Notes under the pieces: generated by a model | What the model was told of the DNA's origin: nothing | Seen by the model: only the letters and a program-made list of their open reading frames with translations | Databases searched by the model: none | Origin: J027 sp965215855 | Lineage (GTDB): Bacteria; Chloroflexota; Anaerolineae; Aggregatilineales; J027 | Direction: 5' to 3' | Assembly (NCBI GenBank): GCA_965215855.1 | Contig: CBDCER010000002.1 | Coordinates: 248,001 to 312,000, forward strand | DNA: 64,000 nt | In this document: positions 45,275 to 54,052 of the stretch, in pieces | Numbering within the stretch: position 1 is the stretch's first letter | How the letters are laid out: each line of letters starts with the position of its first letter | Translations under genes and position numbers: made by a program

Positions 45275-48073
45275 ATGCGAGGCGAGATTGTGGCGGTTGA
45301 CCTAGAAACCACGGGGCTTGATCCTAACCGTGATCGAATCATTGAAGTGGGGGCGGTCCGCTTTCGTGAAGGTGAAATTATAGACACATTTAGTACCCTG
45401 ATTGACCCCGGTGTTTCGATCCCAGCACGTATTACATGGTTAACCGGCATCACCGATGAAGATGTGACGGGCGCACCCCGCATGTCTGCCATCGTAAATG
45501 AATTGCATGAGTTCATTGGCAATGCCCCTGTTTTGGGCCACAAAACCAGCTTCGACCTAAGTTTTCTGCGCCGCTTCGATATTGGCACAATGAACACGCC
45601 GATTGATACCTACGAACTGGCATCGGTGTTGATGCCGACGGCGGCCCGCTATAGCCTCGCCAGCCTGGTGGAACAGTTGGATTTGGCCGACCTGGATAAC
45701 GCGCATCGTGCGCTGGACGATACGATTGCGACGTGTAATCTCTATTGGGCACTATGGCAAATGCTGATGGAGTTGCCACTGATTGTATTGAAGGAGATTG
45801 TGGCAGCGGCAGTAGACCTGGATTGGGATGCCAAACTGCCACTGATCGAAGCCCTGCAAATCCGAAGCCGGGACGCCCTGAATGAACCTGTTTCCAGCCG
45901 TCCGCTTATGCCATTTACTGCGGCAAAAGAGCAAGAATGGCCCACGCTGCGCCCGAATGACAACATGCAAGCCCTGGACTCGGATAGTTTGGCATCCGAA
46001 ATTGGGCCAAGTGGTCGCATGGCGAAGCACATCACGAACTATGAAAGTCGTATACCGCAAATTGAGATGCTGCGCAAAGTGACCGAGAGTTTCAATCACA
46101 GCCAGCACACCATGATTGAAGCACCCACTGGAACCGGCAAAAGCATCGCCTATTTGATTCCGGCTATTCATTGGGCCACACTCAACCAGCGCCGGGTGAT
46201 GATTGCCACCGCGACAATTGCATTGCAAGATCAATTGATGAAAAAAGACATCCCCTTGCTTCAGGAAGCATTGAGGCTGAAGTTCGAGGCGGCGGTTGCC
46301 AAAGGACGTGCCAATTATCTGTGCCCGCGCAAGCTGGAATCGTTGCGGCGACGCCGACCTAGCTCGGTTGATGAATTACGCGTCCTCTCGAAAATCCTGG
46401 TGTGGTTGCAAACGTCGGATAGTGGCGATCGTGCAGAAATCAGCCTGCGTGGCGTGGGCGAAGAAGTGGCCTGGACGCGCCTCTCGGCTCATGATGAGGG
46501 TTGCACCCTGGATCGCTGTGGTAAACAGATGAGTGGCGCGTGTCCATTTTACAAGTCACGGCGACGTGCCGAAGGCGCTCATATCATTGTTGCCAATCAC
46601 GCGTTGTTGTTGAGTGATGTTCAGTTGGGCAATCGTGTTTTGCCAGAACATGAGTATGTGGTCATTGATGAGGCCCATCACCTGGAAGAAGCCGCGACAA
46701 GTGGCTTGACATCGCGGATTGATCGAGGTAGTTTGCGCCGTCGTTTTCTTGATCTGGGCAACACGGAAAAGGGTCTGTTGGGTGATATTATACGGGCAGT
46801 ACGTGAGAGTGATGCCCCGCAGAATTTTGTCGAGCAGATTCAGTCCTATACAGAAATTATTGCTCAGGCTGTCAAAGACATGATGGCGCATGTCGATGAA
46901 TATTTCAAAGTCATCCTGACATTTCTACAGGGCTTGCGTGAGTGGCAACCCAGTGAATATAGTCTGCAAATTCGCATTGTTTCCGCGATGCGCGATTCGG
47001 GGGATTGGGAAGTTATCCCGCCGAAGTGGAAGAATCTGAAAGAATTCATGGCGGTCATCGCCAAATCTCTGAACAAAGTTTCAAATGCACTCGATCAGCT
47101 TCAGCGTTACGACATTGCCCATCTGCATGACCATATGAGTAGCCTGGAATCGACAGCGGACTTTCTCACAGAGCTATCCGATCAATTGGAAACCTTCACA
47201 AACAACCCACTGCCAAATATCATCTATTGGTGTGAAGTCAAGAATAACTTCCTGTCGCTCAATGCCGCGCCACTGCACGTTGGGCCGCTCATTAGTGAGC
47301 ATTTGTGGATGCCAAAGGAAAGTATCATCCTGACCAGTGCCACCATGACGACCGCCAACTCGTTTGCTTATGTGCGCGAACGGCTGGATGCTGACAGAGA
47401 AAATGTGGAAGAATTCACTGTTGAAACGCCGTTCGATTACAAGTCATCAACGTTGGTCTACATTCCAACCGATTTTCCGGAACCAACCAGCCGGCAGATG
47501 TATCAGAACATGGTGGAACGCGGGATCATTGAACTGGCAACAGCTTTGGGTGGACGATTGTTGGGACTGTTTACTAGCTATGCACAATTGCGTCAGACCG
47601 CGCAGGCCATTACACCGCGATTGGCTTTAGGCGGAATCATGGTGCTGGATCAAGGCAGCGGCAGCAGCCGCCAGTTGTTGATCGACAGTTTTAAATCCAC
47701 CGAAAAAGCAGTCTTGTTGGGCACACGCTCATTTTGGGAAGGGGTGGACCTGCCGGGCGATGATTTGCAGGCATTGGTGATCGCCCGTTTGCCATTCACT
47801 GTGCCATCGGATCCGATTTTTGCAGCACGCTCTGAAACATTCCAGAACAGTTTTATGCAATATGCTGTGCCAGATGCCATTCTGCGTTTTCGGCAAGGGT
47901 TCGGGCGTTTGATCCGGCGGCGGACAGATCGAGGTGTGGTAACCATATTCGACCGGCGCATTGTTTCCAAACGTTATGGGCGAGCTTTCCTGGACAGCCT
48001 GCCCAACTGCACGATTCAGCATGGTTCGTTGGATGGTCTGTCGCGTGCGGCCAAAGAATGGGTTGATCAATAG
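45275..48073 (+). CDS. dinG: DinG-family helicase with N-terminal DnaQ-like exonuclease
   Basis: A 932-residue fusion. Residues ~1-175 are a DnaQ/epsilon-type 3'-5' exonuclease: AVDLETTGLDP (ExoI), GHKTSFDLSFL (ExoII), HRALDDTIATC (ExoIII). The rest is a superfamily 2 XPD/DinG helicase with EAPTGTGKS, DEAHHLEE, and RQGFGRLIRR. Four Cys (YLCPRK, EGCTLDRC, GACPFY) match an Fe-S cluster domain. Such DnaQ-DinG fusions are known in other bacteria and unwind or degrade forked nucleic acids. The ATG at 45275 has GGAGA five bases upstream. Confidence 0.92.
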   Translation: MRGEIVAVDLETTGLDPNRDRIIEVGAVRFREGEIIDTFSTLIDPGVSIPARITWLTGITDEDVTGAPRMSAIVNELHEFIGNAPVLGHKTSFDLSFLRRFDIGTMNTPIDTYELASVLMPTAARYSLASLVEQLDLADLDNAHRALDDTIATCNLYWALWQMLMELPLIVLKEIVAAAVDLDWDAKLPLIEALQIRSRDALNEPVSSRPLMPFTAAKEQEWPTLRPNDNMQALDSDSLASEIGPSGRMAKHITNYESRIPQIEMLRKVTESFNHSQHTMIEAPTGTGKSIAYLIPAIHWATLNQRRVMIATATIALQDQLMKKDIPLLQEALRLKFEAAVAKGRANYLCPRKLESLRRRRPSSVDELRVLSKILVWLQTSDSGDRAEISLRGVGEEVAWTRLSAHDEGCTLDRCGKQMSGACPFYKSRRRAEGAHIIVANHALLLSDVQLGNRVLPEHEYVVIDEAHHLEEAATSGLTSRIDRGSLRRRFLDLGNTEKGLLGDIIRAVRESDAPQNFVEQIQSYTEIIAQAVKDMMAHVDEYFKVILTFLQGLREWQPSEYSLQIRIVSAMRDSGDWEVIPPKWKNLKEFMAVIAKSLNKVSNALDQLQRYDIAHLHDHMSSLESTADFLTELSDQLETFTNNPLPNIIYWCEVKNNFLSLNAAPLHVGPLISEHLWMPKESIILTSATMTTANSFAYVRERLDADRENVEEFTVETPFDYKSSTLVYIPTDFPEPTSRQMYQNMVERGIIELATALGGRLLGLFTSYAQLRQTAQAITPRLALGGIMVLDQGSGSSRQLLIDSFKSTEKAVLLGTRSFWEGVDLPGDDLQALVIARLPFTVPSDPIFAARSETFQNSFMQYAVPDAILRFRQGFGRLIRRRTDRGVVTIFDRRIVSKRYGRAFLDSLPNCTIQHGSLDGLSRAAKEWVDQ

Positions 48074-48077
48074 CGCC

Positions 48078-48569
48078 ATGCGAAAAAGCTTCATTGTTTC
48101 GATGGATGTAGAAACTACCCGTGACCGATTTGTGCGTGAGTTTGTACGGCGGCGAACAGCCAGCGTCGGCCTGGAAACGGGTGTGGCGGGTTTTGCCGAT
48201 GCACGACGGCGGTTTGCGCTGGCGATTCAGGGATGGGAGAAGAACGTGTGGATACGCCCTTTCCTGACGCGTTTGGAAGGCCATTTTGAACGCTCTCCGC
48301 ACGACGATTATACGCGCGTGATCTTCGAGACACGCGGGCTAGCACTGGCTTTGACGGTGCTGACCTTGCTTGTTCCTTATACCATCACGCGCACCCTCGT
48401 GCCTGGCTGGGAAGGTGTTGAACCGGCATTGACCGAGATTATCTTGCTCGTCTTATCCTTCCTCAGCGTGCCGATTATTGGTGTGGTGTTTTTTCTGTTG
48501 GAGCGTCGCACGCATCGGGTATTGATTGACGCATTGCTGGCAGCCTATGAGCGCCCGCCCCTAGAATAA
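48078..48569 (+). CDS. Two-helix membrane protein
   Basis: Not recognised. 163 residues: a basic soluble N-terminal half (~1-90), then two transmembrane helices (~92-110 and ~122-145) and a short charged tail. It starts 4 bases after the dinG stop, so is probably co-transcribed. Reminiscent of small YcxB-like membrane proteins, without a deciding motif. Confidence 0.6.
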   Translation: MRKSFIVSMDVETTRDRFVREFVRRRTASVGLETGVAGFADARRRFALAIQGWEKNVWIRPFLTRLEGHFERSPHDDYTRVIFETRGLALALTVLTLLVPYTITRTLVPGWEGVEPALTEIILLVLSFLSVPIIGVVFFLLERRTHRVLIDALLAAYERPPLE

Positions 48570-48582
48570 CTGCCCAATTCTT

Positions 48583-48591
48583 TGATATAAT
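48583..48591 (+). promoter_or_regulatory. Possible extended -10 promoter of efp
   Basis: TGATATAAT: a perfect TATAAT with TG one base upstream, 47 bases before the EF-P start. The -35 is weak. Confidence 0.45.
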
Positions 48592-48637
48592 TGCGCCGCT
48601 ATTCCGCAAATTGCAAATCAAGCAAGAGAAAAAAACA

Positions 48638-49195
48638 ATGATTGATGTAAACCAGCTTCGCAAGGGCACGACCTTTACCCTGAACGATGAAATCTATAAG
48701 GTACTTAGCTATAAACATCATAAGCCGGGGCGCGGCAAAGCCACCATCCGCACTACCGTCCGCAACCTTCGCACTGGCTCCACGACCGATATGACCTTTA
48801 CATCGGGAGATCGAGTGGAAGATATTCGAGTAGAAAGCGTCGACGTGGAATATCTGTATGAAGATGGTGAGTTTCTGACCTTTATGGACCTGGAAACGTT
48901 CGAGCAGCCGCAGTTGCGTAAGGATATTTTTGGCGACGACTTCCTTTATCTGAAAGCGAACTCGCAGCTTGTTCTGAGCAAATATCACGATGAGATTATC
49001 GACTATGTACTCCCGATGACGATTGAACTGGAGGTGGTCGATTCGGAACCAGCGGTGGCCGGTGATACGGCGAACAGCCCGACCAAGAAAGTCACTGTCG
49101 AAACCGGTTTGAGTGTTACTGTGCCATTATTTGTGAACGTGGGTGATGTGATTCGCATCAAGACTGAGGATACCAGCTATATCACCCGTGTGTGA
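48638..49195 (+). CDS. efp: Elongation factor P
   Basis: A 185-residue EF-P, which promotes peptide bond formation at polyproline stalls. Three KOW/OB-like domains are recognisable by MIDVNQLRKGT, VRNLRTGSTTDMTF, YLYEDGE and the C-terminal TVPLFVNVGDVIRIKT. The tip loop reads KPGRGK with Arg at position 32, where E. coli and Bacillus have a modified Lys. Thermus EF-P also has Arg there. No EarP-like or EpmA-like gene is in the window. A T-rich hairpin follows the stop. Confidence 0.95.
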   Translation: MIDVNQLRKGTTFTLNDEIYKVLSYKHHKPGRGKATIRTTVRNLRTGSTTDMTFTSGDRVEDIRVESVDVEYLYEDGEFLTFMDLETFEQPQLRKDIFGDDFLYLKANSQLVLSKYHDEIIDYVLPMTIELEVVDSEPAVAGDTANSPTKKVTVETGLSVTVPLFVNVGDVIRIKTEDTSYITRV

Positions 49196-49215
49196 ATGCC
49201 GAGTATGTAACAGCG

Positions 49216-49244
49216 AAAAAGGGGCGGCCAACACGCCCTTTTTT
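49216..49244 (+). terminator. Terminator of efp
   Basis: Stem built on AAAAAGGGGCG/CGCCCTTTTTT with a 7-base loop, 21 bases after the efp stop. The right arm is T-rich, as in intrinsic terminators. Confidence 0.75.
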
Positions 49245-49297
49245 GTTACCCAATTATATTTTGCGCTAAACTGGATTTGATGCAAAGGAGTGCGGCA

Positions 49298-49651
49298 ATG
49301 CAGACACCAGCAGGAACCGAGTGCAGTTACTATTACCAGGACTTTCACAGGGGACGGAGCGAGCAAGAGTGCCGTATACCCAGAAGCGACCGCTCTTCAT
49401 TATGGAGGCCAGAGCATTGTGCCCGATGTCCGGTTCCAGCGATTTTGCGCGACAATGCCAGCTCTAATATGGAATTGGAATTGACCATCAAACAGACTTG
49501 GTTAGGGTTTGGGCGCAAGCTGGAGGTGCGGGCGTGGTGCAAGAAACACGAAGTCACGATTGAAGATCCGCATGTTGGCTGCCCGCAATGTAATGCGGAA
49601 CGCCCCGGCTTGGATTTGTTTGAGCAAGCACTCAGGGATAGCAATGATTAA
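49298..49651 (+). CDS. Cys-rich, zinc-ribbon-like protein
   Basis: A 117-residue protein without a named family. Cysteines occur as EC (residue 9), EQEC (~25), HCARC (~41-44), WCKKH (~80) and CPQC (~95-98), enough for one or two metal sites. The ATG at 49298 has GGAG seven bases upstream. The next gene starts inside it (8-base overlap), so the two are translationally linked. The sequence seems conserved in style with Chloroflexota proteins, but I cannot assign a role. Confidence 0.6.
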   Translation: MQTPAGTECSYYYQDFHRGRSEQECRIPRSDRSSLWRPEHCARCPVPAILRDNASSNMELELTIKQTWLGFGRKLEVRAWCKKHEVTIEDPHVGCPQCNAERPGLDLFEQALRDSND

Positions 49652-50855
49652 AGCTATCTTGCTGGATCTGGATCAAACGCTGCTGTATAACCCAACAACG
49701 CGCTTTGTACAAGGCTATATGCAACGGCTAATCAATCATTTTGCGCAGACCTTTCCCCGTCTGGAGGCACGACACATCCAGGCGGCAATGCTGAGTGCGA
49801 CACAACAGGTAATCTCGAATCATGACCCATTGAAAACCAATCAGGTCGTTTTCAATGACCATTTTATGGCATTGGCAGGTCTGGAACCGGAAGAGATTCG
49901 ATCTGTGGTGATTGAATTTCTGGATAATGGGTATCCGCACCTGCAAACATTAACAGCTCCACTGGAAACCGCTCCCCGTTTGGTTAAATGGCTGATGGAA
50001 CAGGGCTATGCAGTAGCACTGGCAACCAATCCACTATTCCCGCGACAGGCGACGTTGCAACGACTTCGCTGGGCAGGGCTGGAACCGGACCACTTCTGGT
50101 TTATATCTACGCTGGATAACACACATTTCACCAAGCCCACCTCACACTATTATGAGGAAGTGCTGACACGGATCGGATTCGAGCCAGATGAAACGTTGAT
50201 GGTCGGCGATGATTGGGATAATGACATCGTTCCGGCTTGGCAGGCAGGCCTCAATACGTTCTGGATCAATGATACCGCACCAACAATGGCAGCTGATATG
50301 CAGCCCGACGGCCAGGGCACATTGGATACATTTATGCAAATGGTCACCGAGCAAGGCTGGCTGGAAAGTTTGCAACCGCGCCCGGTGCGTCCAGAGCAAA
50401 TCGAACCGCGCCTGGTTGGTAATGTGGGAGCGTTGCTTGGCATGGTCAGCGAAGTCCCAGCAGATCATTTCTGGGAACAGCACCCCGATCCAAATGAGTG
50501 GTCGCCTTTAGAAGTGGTCGTACATATCCGCAATAGCGAGCGCACTGTGCAACGCCCACGCCTGCAAACTATTCTGCGGGAAGACAATCCCTTCCTGGCT
50601 GCACCGCAAACGCCACCATTGCCAGGTCAATTGAAGGTTGATGATACGGACGGTATGACGGCAGCCCGTGAATTCGCGGTTGAACGCGAGCAAACCGTTG
50701 CGCTGCTGCGAAATTTGAGCCGTGAAGACTGGTTGCGTCCGGCCCGCCACAGCGTTTTCGGACCAACAAATTTGCTGGAGATGGCAGCATTCACAGCACG
50801 ACATGACCGTCTGCATATTAATCAACTATGCCAAACCATTGGCAAATGCGAATGA
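49644..50855 (+). CDS. HAD hydrolase fused to a DinB-like domain
   Basis: A 403-residue fusion. Residues ~1-245 are a haloacid dehalogenase-type phosphatase with DLDQT (nucleophile Asp8), ATNPLFPR, and LMVGDDWDNDIVPAWQAG. Residues ~265-400 look like a DinB/YfiT-type four-helix bundle: EWSPLEVVVHIRNSER and TARHDRLHINQL, where three His could bind a metal ion. DinB-like enzymes are often thiol transferases. Substrate of either half unknown. The start overlaps the preceding Cys-rich gene by 8 bases. Confidence 0.78.
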   Translation: MIKAILLDLDQTLLYNPTTRFVQGYMQRLINHFAQTFPRLEARHIQAAMLSATQQVISNHDPLKTNQVVFNDHFMALAGLEPEEIRSVVIEFLDNGYPHLQTLTAPLETAPRLVKWLMEQGYAVALATNPLFPRQATLQRLRWAGLEPDHFWFISTLDNTHFTKPTSHYYEEVLTRIGFEPDETLMVGDDWDNDIVPAWQAGLNTFWINDTAPTMAADMQPDGQGTLDTFMQMVTEQGWLESLQPRPVRPEQIEPRLVGNVGALLGMVSEVPADHFWEQHPDPNEWSPLEVVVHIRNSERTVQRPRLQTILREDNPFLAAPQTPPLPGQLKVDDTDGMTAAREFAVEREQTVALLRNLSREDWLRPARHSVFGPTNLLEMAAFTARHDRLHINQLCQTIGKCE

Positions 50856-50932
50856 AACGGGATCATAGATTTCGAAAAACGATGATTTGGCGTACAATCA
50901 AAAATCATGATTAATGCACCTGGGTGGTATTT

Positions 50933-52171
50933 ATGAGCCAGATTGATACAAGTGTACAACAGATCAACAGCGGCTATGTTGAAGCACCACATCTATTGAT
51001 TGTGGATGATGAGCCGGATAAAGCCATTGCGTTAAAAGATTATATGGAACGTATGGGATTCATGGTCACGCTGGCGTATGGCGGTCAACAGGCATTGGAT
51101 ATGGTGTATGAGGAATCGCCTGACCTAGTGATTCTGGATCTGATAATGCCGGACATGGATGGCTTGATGGTATGCCAGCACTTGAAGCAAGATGCCAACC
51201 TGGGTTATTTGCCGATTATTGTTGTGACGGATGACCATGAAAAACGCAAGCGGTTGGAGGTGGGGCTTTCTGGTGCAGATGATTACCTGCCCAAGCCGGT
51301 CAATGGGCAAGATCTGTTCTTGCGTGTTTCGACACTATTGCGCGTCAAGGCACAATTCGACCACCTGTTGGCAGAAAACCGTGGTCTGGACGAAAATCTG
51401 CAAGAGCAAAATGAAATCTTGCAACAGACATTAGCTGATCTCCGTGGGGCGATGGCGGCAGCCGCTCAGGCTGAAATCTTGAAGCGCCAGATCATCGAAA
51501 GTGTTGACCACGAACTGCGAACCCCCATGCTGCAAATTAAATCGGCGGTGTCGATCCTAGCGAGTGTGGTAACTGAACTTTCGGAAGATGAGAAAAACCA
51601 CACGGTAGCGCGTATGGCAACGCAGGCCGTGGCACGCATGGAAGAATTGATTCAGAATATTTCGCAACTGCATTTGATTGAACACCTGAAGCCAGCCCCC
51701 TTTATTCTCAACGACTCTATCACGCAAAGTATCCATACACTGCGACGAAGCTGGGCGCACCGTGATAATGTTGAGCGCATTCAGACTTATCTGAGTGATC
51801 TACCACCAGTGATGGCGGATCGGCGAGCGGTCTCGCGCATTTTGTATCTGTTGTTGGACAATGCCCTGAAATTCAGTGCAGACGATAGCTTGGTAGAAGT
51901 CCGAACAGGGCAACAAGATGTCGATACCATTTGGGTTGCCGTCCAGGATAACGGCATTGGCATTGCGGAAGAACATCATCAAAAAGTATTCGAGCCATTC
52001 TTTCAGGTGGATGCAGGGATTACACGCAAATGGGGTGGGGTTGGTGTCGGTTTGGCCTCGGCCCAGATGTTGGCACATCGTATGGGGATCGAAATCCATT
52101 TGCAGAGTGCATTGGGTGAAGGCAGCACATTTTTCTTCGAGTTATCCATCGCACGTATGCAAGATTACTAG
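50933..52171 (+). CDS. Receiver-histidine kinase hybrid
   Basis: A 412-residue soluble protein with an N-terminal receiver (VDDEP, Asp69 in LVILDLIMPDMDG, Lys in LPKPV) and, after a short coiled coil, a HisKA domain with His193 in VDHELRTPM and an ATPase domain (LLLDNALKFSADD, DNGIGIAEEHH, GGVGVGLASAQML). All key residues are intact. The ATG at 50933 is taken; a GTG three codons earlier is possible. No output domain. Like the kinase at 4964-7081, it needs an unlinked partner. Confidence 0.87.
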   Translation: MSQIDTSVQQINSGYVEAPHLLIVDDEPDKAIALKDYMERMGFMVTLAYGGQQALDMVYEESPDLVILDLIMPDMDGLMVCQHLKQDANLGYLPIIVVTDDHEKRKRLEVGLSGADDYLPKPVNGQDLFLRVSTLLRVKAQFDHLLAENRGLDENLQEQNEILQQTLADLRGAMAAAAQAEILKRQIIESVDHELRTPMLQIKSAVSILASVVTELSEDEKNHTVARMATQAVARMEELIQNISQLHLIEHLKPAPFILNDSITQSIHTLRRSWAHRDNVERIQTYLSDLPPVMADRRAVSRILYLLLDNALKFSADDSLVEVRTGQQDVDTIWVAVQDNGIGIAEEHHQKVFEPFFQVDAGITRKWGGVGVGLASAQMLAHRMGIEIHLQSALGEGSTFFFELSIARMQDY

Positions 52172-52202
52172 CGAATACGCCACCACGAAGCGGGATTCTG
52201 CC

Positions 52203-52230
52203 TTGCTTTTCTGTCACTTCCTGCTATATT
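52203..52230 (+). promoter_or_regulatory. Probable promoter of the tRNA-Leu gene
   Basis: TTGCTT and TATATT with a 16-base spacer, ending 10 bases before the tRNA. Confidence 0.5.
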
Positions 52231-52240
52231 TGGGCTGATT

Positions 52241-52325
52241 GGGGGAGTGGCGGAATTGGCAGACGCGCATGACTTAGGATCATGTGGAGAAATCCGTGCG
52301 GGTTCGAGTCCCGCCTTCCCCACCA
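52241..52325 (+). tRNA. tRNA-Leu (anticodon UAG)
   Basis: A class II tRNA of 85 bases including encoded CCA. The acceptor stem pairs GGGGGAG with CTTCCCC (one G-U), the anticodon arm is CATGA-CTTAGGA-TCATG with UAG at the anticodon, the long variable arm is TGGAGAAATCCGT, and the T arm holds GGTTCGAGTCC. The UAG anticodon reads CUN leucine codons. A strong terminator follows at once. Confidence 0.97.
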
Positions 52326-52328
52326 AAC

Positions 52329-52368
52329 ACGGTTGATGACATCGGTGGAGATGACATCGCCGTTTTTT
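52329..52368 (+). terminator. Terminator of the tRNA-Leu gene
   Basis: ACGG/CCGT plus a nine-position inner stem (GATGACATC against itself, one A-A mismatch) and a 6-base loop, then six T. Confidence 0.75.
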
Positions 52369-52432
52369 CATGCAAAGGTAAGAACTGCATCAGAACACAA
52401 ACTGATTCTGGTATCAGCCCAAAGTGGGTGTG

Positions 52433-52438
52433 TATAAT
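52433..52438 (+). promoter_or_regulatory. Possible -10 element of the tig promoter
   Basis: A perfect TATAAT 47 bases before the tig start, just after the tRNA terminator. The matching -35 region is poor, so the site is only a candidate. Confidence 0.35.
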
Positions 52439-52485
52439 GTTGTCTTACATGAGCCGCCCCCAACCTGATAGTTGAGGAAAATATT

Positions 52486-54039
52486 TTGGACCTGAAAGTC
52501 GAACACCACGAAGACCATACAGCAGAACTGATTGTAGAAGTTGATGACGACTCACTGAACAGTGCCCGCCGCAAAGCCGCAAAGCGCCTGGCAAAAGAGT
52601 TGCGAATTCCAGGGTTTCGTCCAGGTAAAGCCCCCTACAATGTTATCTTAGGCTATGTGGGTGAAGCTGGATTGACTCAGGAAGCGATTGAAGACCTGAG
52701 CAATGACATCTATCGACAGGCATTGGAAGAAAGCGAAGTTGACCCTTATGCTCCTGGCGAAATCACAGATATTGATACTGAGGACGGGGTCACGCTGACA
52801 TTTGTGGTTCCCAAACAACCAGTTGTTGAATTGGGCAACTATCGTGAAGACCTGCGCCTGGAGTATGAAGTCGATGAAGTCACCGACAAAGATGTTGAAA
52901 AGAGTCTGGCTCGCACTCGCGAAAACCTGGTGCTGACCGAGTATGTCAACCGTCCGGCTGCAATGGGCGACCAGGTCATCATCAATGTGCGGGGCGTCTT
53001 TGTCAAAGACGAAGATGATGAGGAAGATGAAGCCAAGGACACAGTTGAAAACGCGGTCGAAGCTGAGGACGATGCCGAGGCAAACTTGGACGATAATGAC
53101 GCTGAAGAAGAGGACTCGGAAGAAGTATACATAGACCAAGAGGAAATGTCGTATATCCTGCTTGATGATCCTGACCGCGATCTGGCCCCCGGCTTTTCTG
53201 AAGAAATAGTAGATATTACGGCTGGAGAGGTTATAGAATTCAGTCTGACCTTTGCTGACGATGAGGAAGACGCCGACCTGGCCGGACGCATGGTGCATTT
53301 CACTGTCGAAGCCACTGAAGTCAATGCTGTTATCATGCCAGATGAGGATGATTTTTTGGCCGATCTGGCAAGCGATGGTGAACTCAAAACACTGGATGAA
53401 CTTAACGAAAAACTGCGCTCGCAACTCACAGAGATTTTCGAGAATCGCGCCAGTGAAGTTTACGCGGATAAAGTGTTGGAGCAACTGGTGGAAATGGCCG
53501 ACGTTGCTTACCCTGAAGCGGCTATCGAACACTACCTGGATGATGTTATCGAAGAATTGGATAGTTACTTCAAAAATCAGACGGGGCTGCAACTGAGCGA
53601 CTACCTGCGCGTGACGGGCGGCGAGATGGACGAGATTCGCCAGCAAAACCGTCCGCGGGCCGTTACGCGGCTGCAAAACTCGCTGGTCTTGAGCAAGTTG
53701 GTTGAGATTGAGAAAGTTACGGTTGATAGCGACGCCATCCAGGCTGAAATTCAACGTCAGGCAGAAACATTTGGTGGGGAGCAAGCAGAAATCTTCCTGG
53801 AGATCCTGAACTCTGATGAGCATATTGAGCGCACAGCCTTGAACTTGTTGACCCAAGAAACCATCAAGCGGATGACCGATATCGCCAAAGGATTGAACCC
53901 GCCCCTGCCCGCTGAAGATAGTGACAATGGCGACGACACCGATGAGCCGGAGACTGCCGAGGACGCCTCAGACACGGAAGCGGCGGTCGCTGGTGAAGTA
54001 GCAGTTGAAGACGAAACCGACACGGCATCTGAGGAATAG
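52486..54039 (+). CDS. tig: Trigger factor with acidic insert and tail
   Basis: A 517-residue ribosome-bound chaperone, longer than the usual ~430. The N-terminal ribosome-binding domain has the signature GFRPGKAPYNVI. The PPIase-like domain is interrupted at residues ~175-214 by a nearly pure Asp/Glu stretch, and the last ~60 residues are also acidic. The C-terminal helical arms (TLDELNEKLRSQL to ERTALNLLTQETIKR) are intact. The start is TTG at 52486 with GAGG eight bases upstream. It heads the tig-clpP-clpX set. Confidence 0.93.
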   Translation: MDLKVEHHEDHTAELIVEVDDDSLNSARRKAAKRLAKELRIPGFRPGKAPYNVILGYVGEAGLTQEAIEDLSNDIYRQALEESEVDPYAPGEITDIDTEDGVTLTFVVPKQPVVELGNYREDLRLEYEVDEVTDKDVEKSLARTRENLVLTEYVNRPAAMGDQVIINVRGVFVKDEDDEEDEAKDTVENAVEAEDDAEANLDDNDAEEEDSEEVYIDQEEMSYILLDDPDRDLAPGFSEEIVDITAGEVIEFSLTFADDEEDADLAGRMVHFTVEATEVNAVIMPDEDDFLADLASDGELKTLDELNEKLRSQLTEIFENRASEVYADKVLEQLVEMADVAYPEAAIEHYLDDVIEELDSYFKNQTGLQLSDYLRVTGGEMDEIRQQNRPRAVTRLQNSLVLSKLVEIEKVTVDSDAIQAEIQRQAETFGGEQAEIFLEILNSDEHIERTALNLLTQETIKRMTDIAKGLNPPLPAEDSDNGDDTDEPETAEDASDTEAAVAGEVAVEDETDTASEE

Positions 54040-54052
54040 AAAGAGAACCCTG

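Noticed and set aside
45139..45597. N-terminal extension of the Ser/Thr kinase gene to 45597
   Set aside because: It would lie over the divergent DinG gene, has no ribosome site, and the kinase opens normally at 45138.
52335..52358. GATGACATC direct repeat after the tRNA as a possible att or CRISPR-like repeat
   Set aside because: The two copies form the arms of a terminator hairpin ending in six T; no integrase or spacer array is present.
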